This document shows, piece after piece, positions 22,686-34,600 of a stretch of 64,000 nucleotides of DNA. Both the position numbers and the translations under genes were made by a program. Below the pieces are notes generated by a model. The model was not told the origin of the DNA. It saw nothing but the letters and a program-made list of their open reading frames with translations, and made no database searches. The DNA comes from Tenrec ecaudatus (Eukaryota > Chordata > Mammalia > Afrosoricida > Tenrecidae), in assembly GCF_050624435.1 (NCBI RefSeq), contig NC_134530.1:147352721-147416720 (forward strand), read 5' to 3'. Every line of letters begins with the position of its first letter. Position 1 is the stretch's first letter.

Positions 22686-23484
22686 CCAGATGAGGGGCTA
22701 GAGGCCTCCCACGACGACCCGGGTGCGGAGCCCGGCCCCCCACCACGTGGCCTGTGTGTGCTCTACCTGACAGACAGGCCAGGGGTTCCAGAAGGGGCAG
22801 AAAGACACTTCCAGGGCGACTGCAGAAGGATGGACACACGTCCCCAAGGCAGTTCGGGAGCAGGGTTCCGGGTGGGCTGGGCTCCGGAGGGTCCTTGCCC
22901 TTGCCCTCGGGACCTGCAGGCCGGAGTGGCTGGAGCTCTTTGCGGGCGCTGGCACACTGCTCTGCGCCGTGGGTGTCCCTGCCTGGCAGAGGCCCCAGCC
23001 CCAAGCGGATTAGAGATGAGCTAATCTGGTCTGTGTCCCAGACACAGCTGCAGCAAGGGACCTTTTCTCCCCTGACGTGTAAGGGGTGCTGGAGTGGGGG
23101 GCCCCCATTTGGTAGTCTGCTGATGGGCAGTACCAGGAAGCCCTGGTCCCTGAGGTCCCCAGGTCACTGGAGTTCTGACTGCAAGGTCAAATTGAGGGAC
23201 CAGAGAAGCTAAGGTCTCAGAGAGCAACTGGGTGACTAAGCAATATGAGAGAGAGACAGAGAGACAGCGAGACAGAGAGAGGGAGAGAGACCCGCTGGAT
23301 CCGCTGTGAGGAAAATGAAGTCCAGAGCGTGAGGGTGACTTGCACAGAGTTGTGGAGGAAATTGTGCCTGATGTGAGGAAAAGGATTTTCTGGGTCTTCT
23401 GGTTCCTTCCAGACCCAAGCACTTTGCAGAGACTGTCGGTTAAGTGTCAGGCAGAAAGCAAGAAAGAGATGAAGACGGCTTAAG

Positions 23485-23677
23485 CAATGGTTCTCAGCCT
23501 TCCTAATGCCACGACCCTTTAATACAGTTCCTCGTGTTGTGATAACACCCAACCATGAAATTATTTTCATTGCTACTCCATCACTGTCATTTTGCTACTG
23601 TTATGAATCAGGCGACCCCTGTGAAAGGGTCGTTCAACCCCCAAAGGGGTCACGACCCACAGGTTGAGAACCACTTG
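23485..23677. mobile_element. SPIN-type non-autonomous hAT transposon
   Basis: A 193-bp element with near-palindromic ends: 'caatggttctcagcc' at the left and 'ggttgagaaccacttg' at the right. Its body is the reverse complement of the copy at 54674-54867, with shared blocks such as 'aatgccacgaccctttaata' and 'aaagggtcgttcaacccc'. This matches my memory of the SPIN family consensus (hAT, horizontally transferred). It lacks any transposase. The flanks 'cttaag' and 'cttaga' are similar but do not form a clean 8-bp duplication. It sits in the GA-rich tract. Confidence 0.85.
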
Positions 23678-23916
23678 CTTAGAGAGAAATGGAGAGACAG
23701 AGAGAGATCGAGGTGGGGGGGGATATCAGTGGGAGAGTGAAAGAGCAAAGACCCCAGACAGACCATCATCGGGGAGAGCAAGATGGAGAGAGACAGACAC
23801 ACTGAGAGATAGGGTGGCACATACAGACAGCAAGGGACTGAGAGAGTGGCACAGAGACATTCAGACAGAGTGGGAGGCCAGGACACACAAAGACAAATGA
23901 AGACAGAAAGACAAAC

Positions 23917-23920
<4 letters not shown>

Positions 23921-23983
<63 letters not shown>
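23921..23983. repeat. (AG)n microsatellite
   Basis: About 31 uninterrupted AG units, likely to be polymorphic in length. Confidence 0.95.
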
Positions 23984-23987
<4 letters not shown>

Positions 23988-24030
23988 GCCTCCGAATGGC
24001 AGTAGCAGGAGCCAGACAGAGAGCAATGGC

Positions 24031-27000
24031 AGAGAAGAGGCGTGGAGTGAGCATGAGAGGGGACAGTGGGGCCCAGGACGAAGGCCAACAGTGAACTGCC
24101 CCGATTCCTGGCCACTGAAAGCAAATCTCCTCTCAGATCATTCTGGGCCCCGCAAACAGGTATGGGGAGAACATGAGAGGAAGCATTGCTCTGTTTGATA
24201 GAGGCACATGGGGGGCGGCTGGGGACAAAGTGGGAAGCTCCCTCCCTGGGGAAGAGGCTGGTCAGTGACCACCCAGGATCCCAGCAGCACACCCACTGGC
24301 CTCACACAGAACCGGGCCTCCCGCCCAGGATGGCCAGCCGCCCACCGCCTGGCTCCAGTCTGATTACAACCAAAGCGCTAAAAGGCTCCAGACCCCATGT
24401 TCCACCCCCACAGCCCCTCCTCCCAGCCTTGCCCTTTTCCCTTAGCGCCCTTCTCTTCCTGTCTCCTGGCCCTCAGAGGAGCAGCCTGGCCCCTTGGGCT
24501 CTCTGGCTGGTGAGAGGGTGCTCTTGAGGCAAGCTGGCCTCCCTGAGCTCCCTTCCTGGAGCCTGGACTCCACAGTCCTTCTCTCAAAGCCCAGTTGGAC
24601 TCCCCTGGGAGCTCATGAATGCTAAGGAGAAGTAGGTAAGGCTGTGTGTGAAGCCGGCCTCCCTCAAAGCTCCCTAGGTTCTTCCCAAGCCCCTTTCCCT
24701 TTCCCCAGATACCTGCCTGGACCGGCAACAGGGGAAGGAGGTGCTAGGGGCCTGGGCCAACCTGGGCTCCTTCCGTGGAGACCCACCTCAGTTTGCAAAG
24801 AAGTTCTTGAGTCCCTTATGCAGGCTGCAAGCCTAGGAATTCATTCCTTGACTCCCACTTGGTCCTCCTCCAGCCTCTTCTCAGCCTTCCTCCCTGCTCA
24901 TTACCATCCAAGGCCACCTCCTCCCCACAGGGAAAGAGAAGGCCATCGCCCCAGGGGCCCAGGGAAGGGGGCCTTCCATAGGGTTAGACAAAGGCGGAGT
25001 TAGCCTTTGCTTGCACCTGGGCTCCCTTAGCTCCTCCTCACCACACCCATGCTCCTGCCAGGCAAAATTCATAATGTCCCAGTCCCTCGAAGCAGACTGC
25101 TATGAAAGGAGACCCAGCCTGAATCTTCACTCTCAGTGCCTCAAGGTGAAGCAGAGCACAAGGTGAGAGATCAAGGGTGAGAGGGCCCCCACTTTTGACA
25201 GGACAGAAGATGGTGGTGTCACCTGGAAAAAGAGGGAAGACCCAGTTCTGCTGGCCGGGGGCACACTGTCCTCCTGGAGCGGGTGGGGTGTGTGGCAGCC
25301 TTGTGGGTGCCTGGGATTCTTGTTCACATCTCTGGTGATGATGTGCACTGTGGCCTAACAAACCCTAGGGTGCCTCCCTCTGAGCGAGACCTCTACTGCA
25401 TTCACACAAAAAGGCTTTGGAAAGACCCTTCCATGCAGGGTGTCTTGCTTGATGCTGGGCATACAGCAGGTGCTCAATAAAGGCTGCTGTGATGGCATGC
25501 AGGGCCCCCAGGCCCTGGACTGACGCAGTGGTGGGGAGGGAGAGGCACGTGCTCCAGGCCTTGGCCCTTTGCCTGGAAGCTCCACCACAGGTCCTTGCGT
25601 GAGGAGCTGAGCTCTCCAGTAGCGTCTTGGACCTTGAGGTTGGAAGTTTATTTTCAGATTTGAAGCTCCAAAGTGGCAGATCCCAGAAAACCTCTTCTCT
25701 GGCTCCGAATTTGTTCTCCAGCTAAGTGGTTTAGTGCAGCCCTGTGAGTCAGCTGGGGCAGGCAGCCTGGGGCTCCTACTGGGGAACTGGGGGCTTGGGG
25801 AAGAGGGGACTAGAAGAGGAAGGAGCTGGGTTGTCCACTCTGCAGCAAAAGTGGACAGTGAGCTTCAGAGGAAGTCTGTCCCCTCGCAGGCGTACTCGCT
25901 GCCCTCTCAGAGCTGCTGCTGATTCGGGGCCCTCCCTCCTTCCCTCCGCTCAGAAACATGCTTTAATAGTTGAACCTCTATGCTGTGCCAAGATATGGTC
26001 CCACTTGACTAGGAAGACAGTGGAAGCCAAAGAAGGGGCCCATGCGGGCGAGTCCACCCAAGGTTAGAGCTGATGTGATTGTCTCCAGCTCCCATCTGGC
26101 CACCCCAGGGCCAGAGTCACACCCAGAGCTAAGCACAGGGGAGTCTGGGAGAGGCCTGCAGACTGCTGCCCAGCATCTGGGTGGGGCTGCAAGGGTTGAA
26201 GAAAGGGTCTCAGGCTAGCAATGAGCCAGGACCTACTCCCTCCCACCTGCCCTCTAGGGGAAGTGCAACCGCAGGGTCTGTTTCTTTCTAAAGAAATCCC
26301 AGGTCTACTTTGAACCCCCCTGTCCCAGACTGAGAGAGGAATGAGTGAAGACGTCAGCTGGCTGGCTGGGAGAGATGTGGCCCGAGGTCCTGTGGCCAGC
26401 ATTCTGACCCTGGTTTGGTTTCTGTATCCCCCACAAGATACATGTCTTCTCCCCTCTCACCTGTCAGCTCCTCCCTCCTCCCTAGCCCACTCTGCTCCAG
26501 GAGGCTGCCCTCCCGCCCTGCTTGCTGACCTTGGTGCACAGCCCACCGGTCTGAGAGTCAGCTGGCTCTTGCCCTGCTTCTGAAGAAGCCCTTCCCCAAA
26601 GATCTGCATAGCTCACTCCCTCACCTCCTGATCTACCTTTGAAAGTCATCCTACTGTGACCGGACTCTGAGACCATGTTTTTTAGCTGTGACCCGTTCCT
26701 TTTACTTTTTTGTTCTGTGTTGCACTCCCCACCCCAAAGAACATGCACCCCACCCATGAGGAGAGAAATGGCTGGGTTTTGCTTTGTTCACTGCTGGAGC
26801 CCGGGTGCCTAGCACAGTCCAGACACAAGCCTGGGAATACACCAGTGCTTGAATCCAAGCACTCCCCACTTGCCCCGGAAAGTGGGGGGGGGAGTGGCAG
26901 GTGGGGAGGGGGGCTAAGGTCTTTCTGAACCCCTCTTTCTCTGCGATGTCTAGACGTCTGCAGCTTTGCGTGGGTGGCAGGCTGTGTCCCAATTCAGCGT

Positions 27001-27289
27001 CTCCAACACCCCCACCCACCTGCGCACATGCATTTGGGGCTGAGTGGGTGGGCAGGTCAGGCGCGTTAGTCCCAGGTGTATAATTTAGACCAATCTTGGG
27101 GAAGAGGCCCCAGAGACACCTGAGCATGAGGGGCTTGGTGGGAGAAACTGAGGCAGGTGAAGAGTTTGGCATCGGACCTCGCACGCACTGAGGTTCCCAA
27201 AGGAATTGTTACGCCCCAGTAAGGGCCGCTCTGGCCCAGGGGCTCTAGTGGGGTGGGTGAAGTCATTTTTGACTGACATCTCCCCGATA
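24031..27289. other. Intergenic stretch upstream of WNT2B
   Basis: About 3.3 kb of GC-moderate sequence, notably free of young repeats compared with the first 22 kb. Apart from a MIR scrap near 25435 no repeat or exon is evident. Frames on both strands are short and unsupported. It may hold regulatory DNA for WNT2B, but no specific site is claimed. Confidence 0.45.
25435..25495 (+). repeat. MIR 3' fragment
   Basis: 'gctgggcatacagcaggtgc' followed by 'tcaataaaggctg' matches the conserved 3' part of the MIR SINE. Confidence 0.5.
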
Positions 27290-28129
27290 TAGACTCACTG
27301 CGCCGCCCCCAGCCGCCTGCGGGAGGGGCCGGAGGGCGCGGCGGAGAGGAGACGAAGGGCTCCGGGCTCCCACTCTCGCGGCAGGACCCCCACCCTGGCC
27401 TCGGGTTCCGGGAAAGCCGCCCAGCTGTTTCTGATTCTTTCCCACTCGCAGCCCCGCCCCAGGGCTGGGGGAGCGCCCGCGGGAGAGCGGAGCCAAGCGG
27501 CGCCCCGGGGCGGCGAGGCGCGTCCTGGATCGCAGGTGCTGCCCCCTGGGCCGGCGAGTCCCAGGCGTCAGGCCGCGGGGAGCGGCGGCAGAGACGCGGG
27601 CGGGTCGGAGCCCGGCAATCGCGACTTTGCGGGGTGCGGGGAGGAAGCCGGGCCGCAGCGCTGGGGAGGGGGAGAGGGGGCCCGCAGCACCTGAGCCGCG
27701 CGCCCGCAGCGTCCCGGTCGGCGGCGCGGCGTCGGGAGCTAAGGAACGCTGCTCCTTGGCCCGGGCAGGTTCTGCCCATTGCACAGACGCGCAAGCATGG
27801 CGAGAGGGGCCTCGGGAGCGGAGCGGAGCCTCGGCGCGCACCGCCCGTAGGTCCGTCGCTGTGAAGCAGGGGGACGCGCCTGCAGCCCCTCGCGCGCGCC
27901 CCGCCCTCGCGCCCTCCGGGCCTGGTGGCGGGCCGAGGGCAGGGCGCTAGGACCCGGTGGCGCGGCGTCGGCGGGGACTGGGCGCCCCGGGCGCAGAAGG
28001 GCACCCCGGCGGCCGCCCGAGCAGGTGGAGCCGCGCCGAGGGGCGGAGGCGGCCGCCACACCTAGGGCGCCGCGGAGCGCCCCGGCTGGCGCGGGCGGAG
28101 CCGCCCTAGCGCCGCGCGTGGCCCGGTCC

Positions 28130-28160
28130 TCGGCCCCGCCCCGCCCCGTCCAATGAGAGG
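28130..28160 (+). promoter_or_regulatory. Core promoter-like cluster: GC boxes and CCAAT box
   Basis: Overlapping CCCCGCCCC GC boxes (28134-28147, Sp1-type) are followed at once by CCAAT at 28150-28154, about 320 bp upstream of the WNT2B ATG. No TATA box is present. The start site itself cannot be fixed from sequence. Confidence 0.45.
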
Positions 28161-28472
28161 CCGCGGCCGGAGGGGTTGGCCGCACAGCCGGCCCGCGGCC
28201 CCACTCCGCACCGCGGAGCCCCTCACTCCGCACCCCGTGCCCGCCCGGGGCAGCGCGCCGGGGTCCCCGGGCTCGGCGTGCTGCCGTCGGCCCCGGCCAC
28301 CGCTCCTTGCGCCCGGGCTCCTGCACGCCAAGTCCCCGTAGGGCATAGGTCCCTAGCTGCTGGTGAGCCCCATGGCCTCCCAGGGGGGTGAGGTAGGGAC
28401 AGACTGAACATCCCCCCCCAGTCCACGCCCCACCCCACCCGGGCCGCGCGGCGGGAGAGTCTCTGGGGAGCT

Positions 28473-28642
28473 ATGCTGAGGCCGGGGGATGCGGAGGAAG
28501 CCGCGCAGCTCCCGCTAAGGCGGACCCGCGCCCCAGTCCCCGCGCCCCCCGACGGCTGCAGGGCTCCGGCCCGCCTGGGTCTCGCCTGCCTGCTACTGCT
28601 ACTGCTGGTGACACTACCGGCGCCCGTCGACACGTCCTGGTG
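28473..28642 (+). CDS. WNT2B: WNT2B coding exon 1
   Basis: 170 coding bases: leader and signal segment up to the codon for Trp57, split after TG. The donor is TG|gtgagt. The 5' UTR in the same exon is not delimited. Intron 1 is 6.1 kb. Confidence 0.93.
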
Positions 28643-31600
28643 GTGAGTGGGGCTCTCTCGGGGCCGGGCGGGGCCGGCATCTTGGGCGAGCTGTCAGCTC
28701 CAGGGACCCTGCTGGACCATCTCCGAAGTCACAGTCATGGGCGGGGTGCAAGAGCCCCGCAGTTTACACGGACGAATTCCCGAGGGCGCGGCACCTTTCC
28801 CTCCCGGTGAGAAGACACCAGACGCCGCCGGACGTTTGGCCCAAGGACGCCCCGCGGTCCGGGCCCCCCCAGACTCTCCCCTATGCGGTGCACTAGATCC
28901 CCGGCCTCATCTTCGCTCAGGCCCTTTAAGACAAAAACTATCCTCCAGGTTTTTCTTCGGAGTGGGGTGGGGGTTCCAGGAGCCTGTGCTGTCGCCCTTC
29001 TGGGGCCTGCAGTGGGTATTTCACTAGGCCCGGGATCGCTTTAGGTCGCCCCCAGAAGGTGGAGAAAAGGGGCCAGCTACCCCACCCTGACGGCTGAAGG
29101 CACTGATGACGCTCCACCCAGCGCCTTAGAAATTGAATCAAGGCAAAGAACGACCCCGTTGACACACGATTACAATGAAAACAAACAAAACACTAGGGTT
29201 TGGCTTTGTCTCCAGTCGTGGCTTTGAGGATGTCACTCCGCACTTCGTCTTCTTCCCAATCTTTCTTTCGGAGTCCCCGAGCGAGCGAGGGCGGTGCTAA
29301 ATTAAGAGACCCTCTCCTCACAGGTCTCGCAGGCCTTAGGTCTCAGCCCATCACAAGGGACCAGATGTGGCAAAGGCGCTGAGAAGCCACTGGATGGCTG
29401 TTCTTCTGGGAACGCCCCCATCCCCACCCCCCACCCCGTATTCCCCCAATCTTGGAGGGTGCTCTGGTCTTGTCTCCTACCCACCCGACCTTTCCTGATA
29501 GGGGTGGTCGGTGGGGGTGGGGGAATGGACTGGGGAGACTAGTCTTCTCAGTTGTCCCTTTAGGACCAGCCTGTCGCCCCTCTATCCACAGAGTGCATGG
29601 CGGCGACCTCCCCCTCCTCCAAATCGCTTTCCCTGCCCTGCTAGCTCCTCACACCTCGCACTGGGGTCCATTCTCCACCCCACCCCTGCCCCCTGCGGGG
29701 TTTCCTCTGGACTTGGAATCTTGGCTGGAGGGTAAGGGGTAGCTGGCTGAGGGGCTTGGGCTGCAGATCCCTATCATTTCAAGATGTGCCTTGCTCCATC
29801 CCCCACCCCACCCCCATTTTTCCTGTTTCAGAAAAAAAAACATCTCTCCTTGGGATCTTTTTTCTCTCTGCAACGTTGGGGAAGGCAAGGAAGGGGTCCT
29901 GCGTGGGGAGGAAGCAGGGAAGCTCATATCTTACATCTGACTGGAAGCATTCCTTTAGAAAGGGACAGGGAAGAAGGGGGGCCAGGAGAAAAGCCTCTCC
30001 AAGTTCAAGCCACTCTTTGCCTTGGAGGGCTGCTGGTTGGCTGAAAATACGCATCTTCAGGGCCCTGGCGCTAGGACAGTGGGTCTGCTGTTGGGGACTG
30101 TGGCCTTAGCAGCTGTCTTAAGGCATCAGTTTCCCTCTGGTAAAGACCTCACTGGGGTTCCTCCTCCTTCTCCCACACGTGGTTCATTTCAAGATATGGG
30201 GGAGAGTCCTGGGTGGAAGAACTGGGGAGAGGAGTGAGGCGGGGGTGACACGGAGGGTCCGAGCTGCCCCTGTGGAGTGGAGGGAGGCAGCAGCAGGGCC
30301 CTCATGGCATGAGGAGTGATCGCAGAGGTCACTTCTGCCTCCTAGCTCCACACCTGTCATAGCAACCTGCTCACTGCTAATCAGCCCAAGAGGCCAGCAC
30401 TCCTGGGACAGGATGGAAAACTGCCTTGTAAAAAGCAGCTTCCGCCTCCAGGGTGGCTCTTCTGTCCTCTCTCCTCTCTCTCTCCCCTTCCCCACCTCTG
30501 GGGGGGGGGGCGGGGGGGGGACAGTAAGATGCTCTCTGTGCAGTCTCTGGAGGAGATGCCTGTTGGCTTTGTGTGGGCGGGCGTCTACCAGGGCGCAGGA
30601 AGGCATCACTACCCCCAGCTAATCAGTGGGACACCTTCCCCTCAGTCTTGGCTCTCGGCCCCACTCTTACTGGATGAGGAAACCCAGGGATTGAGGGCTC
30701 CTGCCCTGGCACAGGGACCCACAGGAGAGAGGGGCACAGAACTGGGTAGTAATGAATACATTGCCATTATCAGAGACAGCTGCTATCCAATGAACTCTCC
30801 CATGACTTAGAAGCATCTGATGGCATCTGGTTTGAATGTGAGGCTGTCCTAAGCACCTGGGGGCAGCATCGCTTCAATCACTGAAGTAAACCCAGTGAAG
30901 TGAAAAACTCACTGCCGTCCAGTGATGCCGACTCACAGTGACCGCACAGGGCAGGGTAGGACTGCCCCCTGTGAGTCTCAGAGGCTGTAGCTGTTTACGG
31001 ACATAAAAAGCCCCATTTTTCTCCAGAGGAGTGCCTGCTGGTTTCAAACTGCTGACCTTGAGGATCACAACCCAACTTGTAACCCATCTGCTGCTGGCAT
31101 TCCCCAGCCCAGAGCAGTAGGTACTGAAGTAGATCCCATTTCACAAATGAAGGAAGTGAGGCATGGGAGGGGAGTGGTAAGAACCTGGCCTGAGGTCACG
31201 GGATCATGAAGCCAGTCAGTCTTCTAGCTAACCCTGGTCTCACCTGTTTCCTCCCTCTTGCCCCTGGAATTAGAAAGGACCTTGGACTTAGGAGTCAGAG
31301 GGCCTTGGCTCTTCCGGGCTGTTTCCAATCAGCCCCCAATGGACACAGCTGGGTGTCCTGGAGGACATTTTGACTTTCTCCAACCCCAACTGATGCTTCT
31401 GTAAAGTGAAGATCTCATAGGATTTTTGTGCAGAAAAGTGGTGAACTGTACAGATGCTGCTGAATCAGGAGAAGCTCCAGGGAGGGGAAATTTCATCCCT
31501 GGTTCCGAGACCTCTGTGCTGGGCTGAACCATGTCCACTAAACCAAACACTGCCATCGAGTCCATTCCGACTCAGACCCTCTAGGACAGGGTTAGAACTG

Positions 31601-34600
31601 CCCCTGTGGGTTTCCGAGGTCTGTAGCTCCTTACGGGAGTAGAAAGTCCCCAGAAAGCCTGGGAAGACCGAATCTGACTTCATTAAAACACAAAACCAGC
31701 CTCATTCGGTTCCTCTCCCTGCTGATACACTGTGTCCACTTACAGCTTACCAGGATCTCCAGGCGATGATTAGGCATGCAGCACCTAGGGCGTTTTGTTA
31801 AATTATAAATTCTGATTCAGTATATCTGGGGTGGAAAAGCAAATTTTCAGCAGGGAGTGAGACCAGAATGAACTGGTTTGGAGCCCTGCATAAAAAACTC
31901 CCAAATAGGCTGGCAGTGTCAACAAGGAGTCAAGTTGTAAGGGAAGTTTATGGTTGGTGGTGTGTAGTGGGTTATTCGCTGAGCTGCTACCACAAGACCA
32001 GCAGTTTGAATCCACCAGCATTGCTCAGGAGAAAGATGCAGTTTTCTATGTCCATAAAATGTTCCAGTCTCGGAAAATCGCAGGGCAGTTCTCCCCTGTC
32101 CTGCAGGGTTGCTTTGAGTCCGAATGGCCCTGAGAAAGGAGGGACAGGGGAGGGGGAGGAGTTGTGGGTGAATCAACATGGTCTTTGATGATCTACACTG
32201 TGTATGCATGTCCTAGGTCCTGAAGGTGTTATGGAGAACAAGAATAAAACAGCCCCAAATTCCCCTAGTCATGGGGCAGTGTGGCTGAATCACCTGACTA
32301 AAATTCTAATTCGGATTCTAGAGGCCTGGGGTGGCACCCTGAGGCTCTATATTTCTAGTGACTTCCCCGGTGATGGCTGGCACTCTGGGAACTGCACTTG
32401 GAATATCAAGAGAGTCGTCGAGTATCTGTCACTTTGTCCAAGGAAAGGATGGGAATGGGTCCAAAGCTGGTGAAGAGAGCATTCTGGGGCAGGAGGCAAG
32501 GCGGCCAAGCTGGGGGTGCCCTGACATCCCTATGCCCTTTACAGCTTGCTGGCTCTGTGCTTGCCACAGGGCAGGCAGGCAGGCAGGCATGTGTTGAATT
32601 GAGAGGGGGTGGGTTGCCCCCACACTGACTACAAGGGGCTGCCACACCCAGCCTCTTAAAGCAACTACTTAGCAGGGCAAGGGTGGTCGTAAGGCACTGG
32701 ATTGTCTCCTCATCTTAGCTTCACAGATGTTCCCACGCTCAGTAAGGATGTAACAAGGACTAATGTGGGCTGCAGCAGAGTGGATTGAAGTCAGACCACA
32801 GGAAGAACTTTTTGGCCAGAATTTGGCTTGCCCTACTCCAGACTGTCTCAAGAGGGCTGAGTTATTGGTCTCCTGTTCCCATCCACCACTATCACACACA
32901 CACCCCACCCCTGCTTCCCAAGCCCCAGTAAAAACAACAAACACCCATTGCCTTAGACAGTGCTGGGGCTGAGCTGGGGAAACAGTGCGGTGGGAGACAG
33001 GGAAGGGCTCGCACTCCAATGGTCTCCATTCTCCAAACAAAGCACCGTGGGGCAGGGGGGCGGAACCCCAGGCTGTGCGTCAGGCAGCCCTTTCCAGGCT
33101 GCCCGGCCCAGCCAGGGTGTTTATTTTGTTTGTTCCTGGAAGCTGTGGCCCTGATGGACAGTGCTGGGGACGCTGATTCCATGGGATTTTCTCCCCCTCC
33201 CCCGGGACAGATGGGCCCCATCAGCCCTGCTGCGTGCTGAAGAGGCAAGCATCAGCCCTCCTTGTGTTTGTTTGAGTGGGTGTCACCAGCGGTGACCGGG
33301 CCCTGTGGGTAAGGGCCGGCTGTGGGAATGTGGGGGTGGGGGGTGGGGGTGCATGGGGCCCCAGGGCAGTGTCTGGCTTCCCCCTCCTTTCACTGACGAG
33401 CCCCACTTTGCCTCACCCACTTCTAGGCCCACTTGGGGGCCATCCCCAAACCATAGACTCATTCATAGCTCTGATCAAACCTTTTCCATCTGCTACAGCA
33501 ACTGCCCTTCCGGGCCCCCACTTGCTCAGAAGAGGGGTGGAGGCTGTCCTGGGCTGTGCTATGCTCTGGGCCGGAGAACAGAGAGCTCCCCTGGGCCCAG
33601 GAAGAGACTCGGCTTGGACAGCTGGCCAGGGAGGGAGGGTGGGGCTGGGCTTTTGAGCTGGAAGTAGGTGACTGGGCCAGATCTTCTTTGGTGACCTCAC
33701 AAGAACTTGCTTTCTCCCCAGAATTTTCTTCCCGAGGTTGTGGTGGACAGGCCAGAGTGATGGCAAGTGTCTTGAGAATTCGAGGCTGATGCTAACAACC
33801 TGCCTGTCTTTCCATGGCCTGCCCCAACACACACTTTCACTGGGCAGGTCAGAAACTGGTGTTTGGGGGCAGTTGCCCACGGCCTTCCCCTGGCCATTGG
33901 CTTCCCGCTGGAAACCGCGCTCTGTCCCTGGCAGGGTCTTATGGGACAGTGTGTCCTATCGGTTGAAGTTGCCTCACTATTCAGTGCCTTCGATTCGGTT
34001 CCAACTGATAATGACCCTCTGCACAAGGGAACAAAGCACGGCCTGGTCCTGTGCCTTCTTCCCAGCAGCTTTGTTTCAGCCTGTCCTCGCAGGATGCTGC
34101 TCATAAATCCATGGGGCTTAGAAAAAAGTCTCAGGGGCCTGGACACATGGGTATGGGGCAGAGAAGGAAGGCGGGGTCTTCTTCCCCAGACCTCAGGAGT
34201 AGGAATGAGGGGTCTTAGCGGCCTGAGTCACACTGGGGTTGTAAACGTGTCTTCAAATTGCTCACGAGGTCTCTGCACTGGTCCCTCCCTGCCTCGGCCC
34301 CCTCCCCTGCCCCAAACCATGTCTTCATGGACTGACCACGCAGGACATGCCATCGCCTGGCCTCAGTGTAAGAGTGGTGGCCCAGACCCTCATTTTCTTC
34401 GCTTATTTTTCCATGAGGCCCTTAATGTTTATTAAGCAAACAGGCAGCGGATTTGAGTGACATGCCCACAGCTTCTGCGGGTATGCTGCATGCCTGGCCT
34501 GCGTCCTGGGAGTGTGTGTCACTTTGACTCTGAGCCAGAGACCTGGTGATGGCGGCAGACCACTCAATGACCATCTCTGCAGCTGCATAGCTATTTCACC

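Larger units (their letters stand above)
23243..24030. repeat. GA/CAGA-rich low-complexity tract
   Basis: Imperfect GAGA and CAGAGA repeats flank a SPIN element: 23248-23290, then 23684-24030, with an uninterrupted AG run at 23921-23983. Translations (RERERE on +, SLSLSL on -) are artefacts. Confidence 0.8.
27290..28720. promoter_or_regulatory. WNT2B CpG island and promoter region
   Basis: About 1.4 kb of very GC-rich, CpG-dense DNA covering the first coding exon of WNT2B and about 1.2 kb upstream. This is the usual architecture of a developmental-gene promoter. Long frames on the - strand within it, such as one at 27066-28061, are best explained by low stop-codon frequency in GC-rich DNA. 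Confidence 0.75.

Noticed and set aside
23650-24292. Leu/Ser-repeat and Arg/Glu-repeat frames around 23.9 kb
   Set aside because: They are direct translations of the AG microsatellite.
27066-28061. 331-codon open frame on the - strand across the WNT2B CpG island
   Set aside because: It lies in very GC-rich DNA where stops are rare, overlaps several equally open frames, has low-complexity Arg/Pro/Ala composition and matches no family I know.
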